DNA of 9,062 nucleotides, taken from NCBI GenBank assembly GCA_003451675.1, contig DMCY01000105.1, forward strand, positions 33,513-42,574, read 5' to 3'. A program made the translations under genes and the position numbers. This document shows positions 7,115-9,062 of the stretch, piece by piece (position 1 is the first letter of the stretch; each line of letters starts with the position of its first letter). Under the pieces are notes generated by a model. It was not told the origin of the DNA, ran no database searches, and saw only the letters and a list, made by a program, of their open reading frames with translations. Source of the DNA: Candidatus Atribacteria bacterium (GTDB taxonomy: Bacteria; Atribacterota; JS1; SB-45; 34-128).

Positions 7115-7920
7115 TTTTTCTCATCCTCTGTCGGCCAAAAACCAAATTCAGAGATTGTCTTAGGTTGGTATAAATGCATTAGCATCTTTTTCAACCCCTG
7201 AGGCTCCATAGGTCGCGTAATCTTTCCATCTAATGCGATGGATATATTTCCTGTTTCTTCTGATACTATAATTACCAAAGCATCTGTCTGTTCACTTAAC
7301 CCTAAAGCTGCCCTATGTCGAGTACCTAAAGATTTACTAATGTCCATTCTCTCGCTTAGCGGTAAAATACAATTCGCCGCTGCTATCTTATTCCCCCTAA
7401 TAATGACAGCTCCATCATGTAAAGGGGAGTCGGGCATAAATATAGAATATAATAATTCGGGAGAAAATTCACTATTTAAAATAATACCGGTCTCTAAAAT
7501 ATCTTTTAAACCAACCTCTCTCTCTAAGACAACCAAAGCTCCTTTATGTTTACTAGAAAGCATGGGCATTACCATAACCAATCCATTTATCAATTGTTCA
7601 ATTTTTTTATCAATATCCTTATGTAAAAAGGAAGTATTTATAAAAAATCCTCTTTTCCCCATCTTCAACAATCCTTTTCTTATTTCTGGTTGAAATATTA
7701 TAGGTAAGGCTACGACCATCATGGCCATGGCTCCTTTTAGAAGCCAATTAATAGTTCTAAGGCCAAGCTGATCAGCAATAAAAGAAATAATAAAAAGAAT
7801 AACTAAACCTTTGATTAATTGTACTGCCGGGGTATCTTTGATTAAGAGAATTATGTGATAAGAAATAAAAGCAATGATTAATATGTCAATAATATCTAAA
7901 ATACTGAAAGAGATTGGCAT
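7111..7920 (-). CDS. cdaA: diadenylate cyclase CdaA (DAC domain)
   Basis: CdaA condenses two ATP into the second messenger c-di-AMP, which in related bacteria controls potassium and osmolyte balance and is tied to cell-wall growth. With the preferred start the protein is 269 residues. Three hydrophobic helices come first (about 8-27, 33-49 and 60-79), then the cytoplasmic DAC domain with DSPLHDGAVII (164-174, containing the DGA motif) and GTRHRAALGLSE (199-210, containing RHR). These are the two diagnostic catalytic motifs. The membrane-anchored layout fits CdaA rather than DisA. An in-frame ATG exists at 7962, 14 codons upstream, but only the ATG at 7920 has a good ribosome site (AAAAAGGA) and the usual N-terminus leading straight into helix 1. 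The stop codon overlaps cdaR. Confidence 0.96.
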   Translation of the reverse strand: MPISFSILDIIDILIIAFISYHIILLIKDTPAVQLIKGLVILFIISFIADQLGLRTINWLLKGAMAMMVVALPIIFQPEIRKGLLKMGKRGFFINTSFLHKDIDKKIEQLINGLVMVMPMLSSKHKGALVVLEREVGLKDILETGIILNSEFSPELLYSIFMPDSPLHDGAVIIRGNKIAAANCILPLSERMDISKSLGTRHRAALGLSEQTDALVIIVSEETGNISIALDGKITRPMEPQGLKKMLMHLYQPKTISEFGFWPTEDEKK

Positions 7921-7928
7921 TTGATTTT

Positions 7929-7936
7929 TCCTTTTT
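7929..7936 (-). promoter_or_regulatory. ribosome binding site that decides the cdaA start
   Basis: AAAAAGGA stands eight bases before the ATG at 7920 on the minus strand. The alternative ATG at 7962 has only a poorly matching GGAAACC region upstream. This favours the shorter protein. Confidence 0.65.
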
Positions 7937-7981
7937 AGATTAGTCGTTAGTTTTAAATACAATTTTCAGGTTTCCGTTATC

Positions 7982-7987
7982 ATTATA
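7982..7987 (-). promoter_or_regulatory. possible -10 box for the cdaA-cdaR operon
   Basis: A perfect TATAAT within CTGTATAATG would start transcription near 7975, giving a leader of about 55 bases to the preferred cdaA start. The -35 position reads TTTTAG or TTTTTA, a poor match, so the call rests on the -10 box and its location at the edge of the repeat-filled spacer. Confidence 0.35.
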
Positions 7988-8037
7988 CAGCGAAAAGTTT
8001 AAAACTAAAAATGCAAAACTATATTTCAAAACATTTT

Positions 8038-8072
8038 CGTATATCGTATATCGTATATCGTATATCGTATAT
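8038..8072. repeat. perfect period-7 array, five CGTATAT units
   Basis: Five identical CGTATAT units follow one another without mismatch. The array is the reverse complement of the ATATACG-type array at 8162-8189, so the two could pair as a hairpin with a loop of under 100 bases. It lies upstream of the cdaA -10 box. Confidence 0.85.
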
Positions 8073-8147
8073 TGTAAAGAAAATAGAAGCCAGAATTCAG
8101 AAACCAAGATTCAGAATATTAAATAGCAAATAGAGTTTAAGTTTCTT

Positions 8148-8189
8148 ACGAAATACGAAATACGATATACGATATACGATATACGATAT
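8148..8189. repeat. period-7 array, ACGAAAT then ACGATAT units
   Basis: Two ACGAAAT units are followed in phase by four perfect ACGATAT units. The change of one base halfway shows two unit types joined in a single register. The ACGATAT part is inverted relative to 8038-8072. Confidence 0.85.
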
Positions 8190-8195
8190 ACAAAT

Positions 8196-8231
8196 TAAAT
8201 TAACTAACTAACCAGGTAACCAACTAACTAT
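8196..8231. repeat. TTAACTAACTAACC/GGTAACCAACTAAC spacer repeat
   Basis: Repeated TAAC/CTAAC words occur here. Positions 8216-8230 are the exact reverse complement of 2-16. The same word family is next to a period-7 array at 1-60, 4108-4140 and here, so the two repeat types travel together. Confidence 0.6.
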
Positions 8232-8244
8232 ATAATCAAATGTA

Positions 8245-8293
8245 TACGCTCTACGCTAAACGCTATACGCTAGTTTGCACGAGATACGAATTA
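8245..8293. repeat. period-7 array (TACGCTA type)
   Basis: Seven in-phase units: TACGCTC, TACGCTA, AACGCTA, TACGCTA, GTTTGCA, CGAGATA and CGAATTA. TACGCTA is a rotation of the CTATACG unit near glnA. The last two units match the ACGAGAT/ACGAATT words at 83-103, again showing mixed unit types in one register. Confidence 0.7.
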
Positions 8294-8683
8294 GGTCTTA
8301 CGGAAAAAAGGATATTTCTATACACTTTAATCATTTTTAAGACAATCCTTCTGCTGTTTTACTAATTGTTATTTAAAAAATAATCGACGATTAGAATATC
8401 TTATGTTTATCCGATCAAAAAAAATGTTTTATAAAGATAAAATATTTTCCTTACTATTAATTATAAAATTATTTTATTCTTTAATCAAATCAAATTTAAA
8501 GAAAGTCTGTGTCAACTCTTTGGGGGTAGTTTTCTTTGGTGAAAAAATATTCCCTGGTTTCGGGTAGACCTACCCCTTGTTTTGTTATAGCTTATTGTTT
8601 GTGTAAATAAGCATAATTGTCCTTATTTTATTTAGGTTACAGTAATACATCTTAATCTTCTTTCTTATATTTTCTTTAACTGA
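8294..8683. other. AT-rich spacer without a convincing gene
   Basis: No RNA gene or credible coding region was seen here on either strand. It is very AT-rich from about 8340 to 8500. From 8522 to 8576 it holds three copies of a GGGTAG/CTACCC word: GGGGGTAG (8522-8529), GGGTAG (8562-8567) and CTACCC (8570-8575). On the minus strand, GGGGTAG (8570-8576) can pair either with the adjacent copy or with CTACCCC (8523-8529). The outer boundary of the insertion sequence whose transposase ends at 8684 probably lies somewhere here. Confidence 0.5.
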
Positions 8684-9061
8684 TTAATAATATCCTGCTT
8701 CCGTGAGTTTACGCAAAACACCTACCCAGGGTTTACCCTGATCCGGTCCGGAAAGAGCGGGTATGGTTACCTCGATAAGAGGAGAAGTCTCTGCCTCTTT
8801 CTTAAAGCAGGAAGCAGGTAGAGGTGGTTTGTATTTGCCTACTTTAATATTTCGTCCTCTTTCGGTCTCCCACCACTTATCCCATTCTCCATTTAAGATG
8901 GTCTCTTTTATCTTTAGGAGAGCCAGGGCTCCTGTTTTACTCCAGCTCATCCCTTTCTTCTTAAAGCGGGAGGCTATCACTTTAAAGTAATCTTTTATCC
9001 CCGAGGTGATCCAGGAATCTCCATCTCCACCGAAGATGACCTTTTTTACCTTAGAGAGGGA
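8684..9061 (-). CDS. ISLre2/UPF0236-type transposase, C-terminal part
   Basis: This is the last 125 residues of a transposase whose frame stays open to the window edge, so the true start lies outside. Visible family features are GGDGDSWI near the start (residues 11-18, the ISLre2 D-G-x-x-W-I block with an acidic residue). Next is SRFKKKGMSWSKTGA (about 31-45), with the typical GMxWS..GA signature, and then a lysine- and tryptophan-rich helix. The tail IPALSGPDQGKPWVGVLRKL matches the family's usual ending. An internal GTG at 8980 could be read as a start, but the conserved motif upstream of it argues against this. The C-terminus looks intact. The coding DNA is clearly richer in G+C than the rest (38 of 70 bases in 8691-8760 against 24 of 70 in 2221-2290), consistent with recent acquisition. 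Naming rests on remembered motifs. Confidence 0.8.
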   Translation of the reverse strand, partial: SLSKVKKVIFGGDGDSWITSGIKDYFKVIASRFKKKGMSWSKTGALALLKIKETILNGEWDKWWETERGRNIKVGKYKPPLPASCFKKEAETSPLIEVTIPALSGPDQGKPWVGVLRKLTEAGYY

Positions 9062-9062
9062 G

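Noticed and set aside
6885..7163. Plus-strand open frame of 92 codons
   Set aside because: It is antisense to the cdaR start and the cdaA end, both well supported, and has no recognisable motif.
7238..7693. Plus-strand open frame of 151 codons
   Set aside because: It is the complement of the conserved DAC catalytic domain of cdaA; the length comes from the constrained opposite strand.
7921..7962. Fourteen-codon N-terminal extension of CdaA from the ATG at 7962
   Set aside because: The ATG at 7920 has a clear AAAAAGGA site and gives the usual CdaA N-terminus leading into the first helix; the extension has neither.
8038..8189. CRISPR array
   Set aside because: The repeats are 7 bases long and directly adjacent, with no 25-40 base repeats and no unique spacers.
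7963..8290. c-di-AMP (ydaO-type) riboswitch upstream of cdaA
   Set aside because: The conserved riboswitch core could not be found; the region is made of short repeats and AT-rich words.
8403..8567. Plus-strand open frame of about 54 codons starting MFIRSKKMFYKDK
   Set aside because: There is no ribosome site, it is lysine- and leucine-rich as expected from AT-rich DNA, and it crosses the probable IS end; treated as chance.
8763..8990. Plus-strand open frame of 75 codons
   Set aside because: It is antisense to the transposase C-terminus, which carries the family signature.

Overview
The window reads as a piece of an A+T-rich, anaerobe-type bacterial genome, possibly an uncultivated lineage related to or resembling the Firmicutes. 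Three things point that way: a glmS ribozyme, a Gram-positive-type (GSI-alpha) glutamine synthetase, and the cdaA-cdaR-glmM gene order familiar from Firmicutes. The spacers are filled with period-7 tandem arrays and other short repeats, a style I associate with some candidate-phylum genomes. The exact phylum is a guess.

All recognised genes lie on the minus strand, so transcription runs from right to left. From the right edge: the C-terminal part of an ISLre2/UPF0236-type transposase (8684-9061, running off the window); an AT-rich stretch without a convincing gene (8294-8683); a repeat-packed spacer (about 7990-8293); cdaA (diadenylate cyclase, start best placed at 7920) overlapping cdaR (YbbR protein) by 4 bases; a 360-base spacer with a 90-bp imperfect palindrome; glmM (phosphoglucosamine mutase); a 653-base spacer that holds a period-7 array, a promoter, a glmS ribozyme and two further hairpins; glmS; a short spacer with a good promoter; glnA (glutamine synthetase); and a final repeat-filled spacer (1-272).

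The genes form one metabolic theme. GlnA makes glutamine; GlmS uses glutamine and fructose-6-phosphate to make glucosamine-6-phosphate (GlcN6P); GlmM converts this to glucosamine-1-phosphate for the peptidoglycan precursor UDP-GlcNAc. CdaA makes c-di-AMP and CdaR modulates it, and in Firmicutes GlmM itself binds and inhibits CdaA. The window therefore links nitrogen assimilation, cell-wall amino-sugar supply and c-di-AMP signalling.

The most interesting part is the glmS leader. It has a well-conserved self-cleaving ribozyme (about 3885-4042), with a candidate promoter placing transcription start only 1-3 bases before the cleavage site. Further down are a long AT hairpin and a terminator-like hairpin with a U-run just before the glmS ribosome binding site. 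That suggests a second control step beyond the ribozyme. The other notable signal is the set of period-7 arrays that recur in nearly every long spacer but in no gene.
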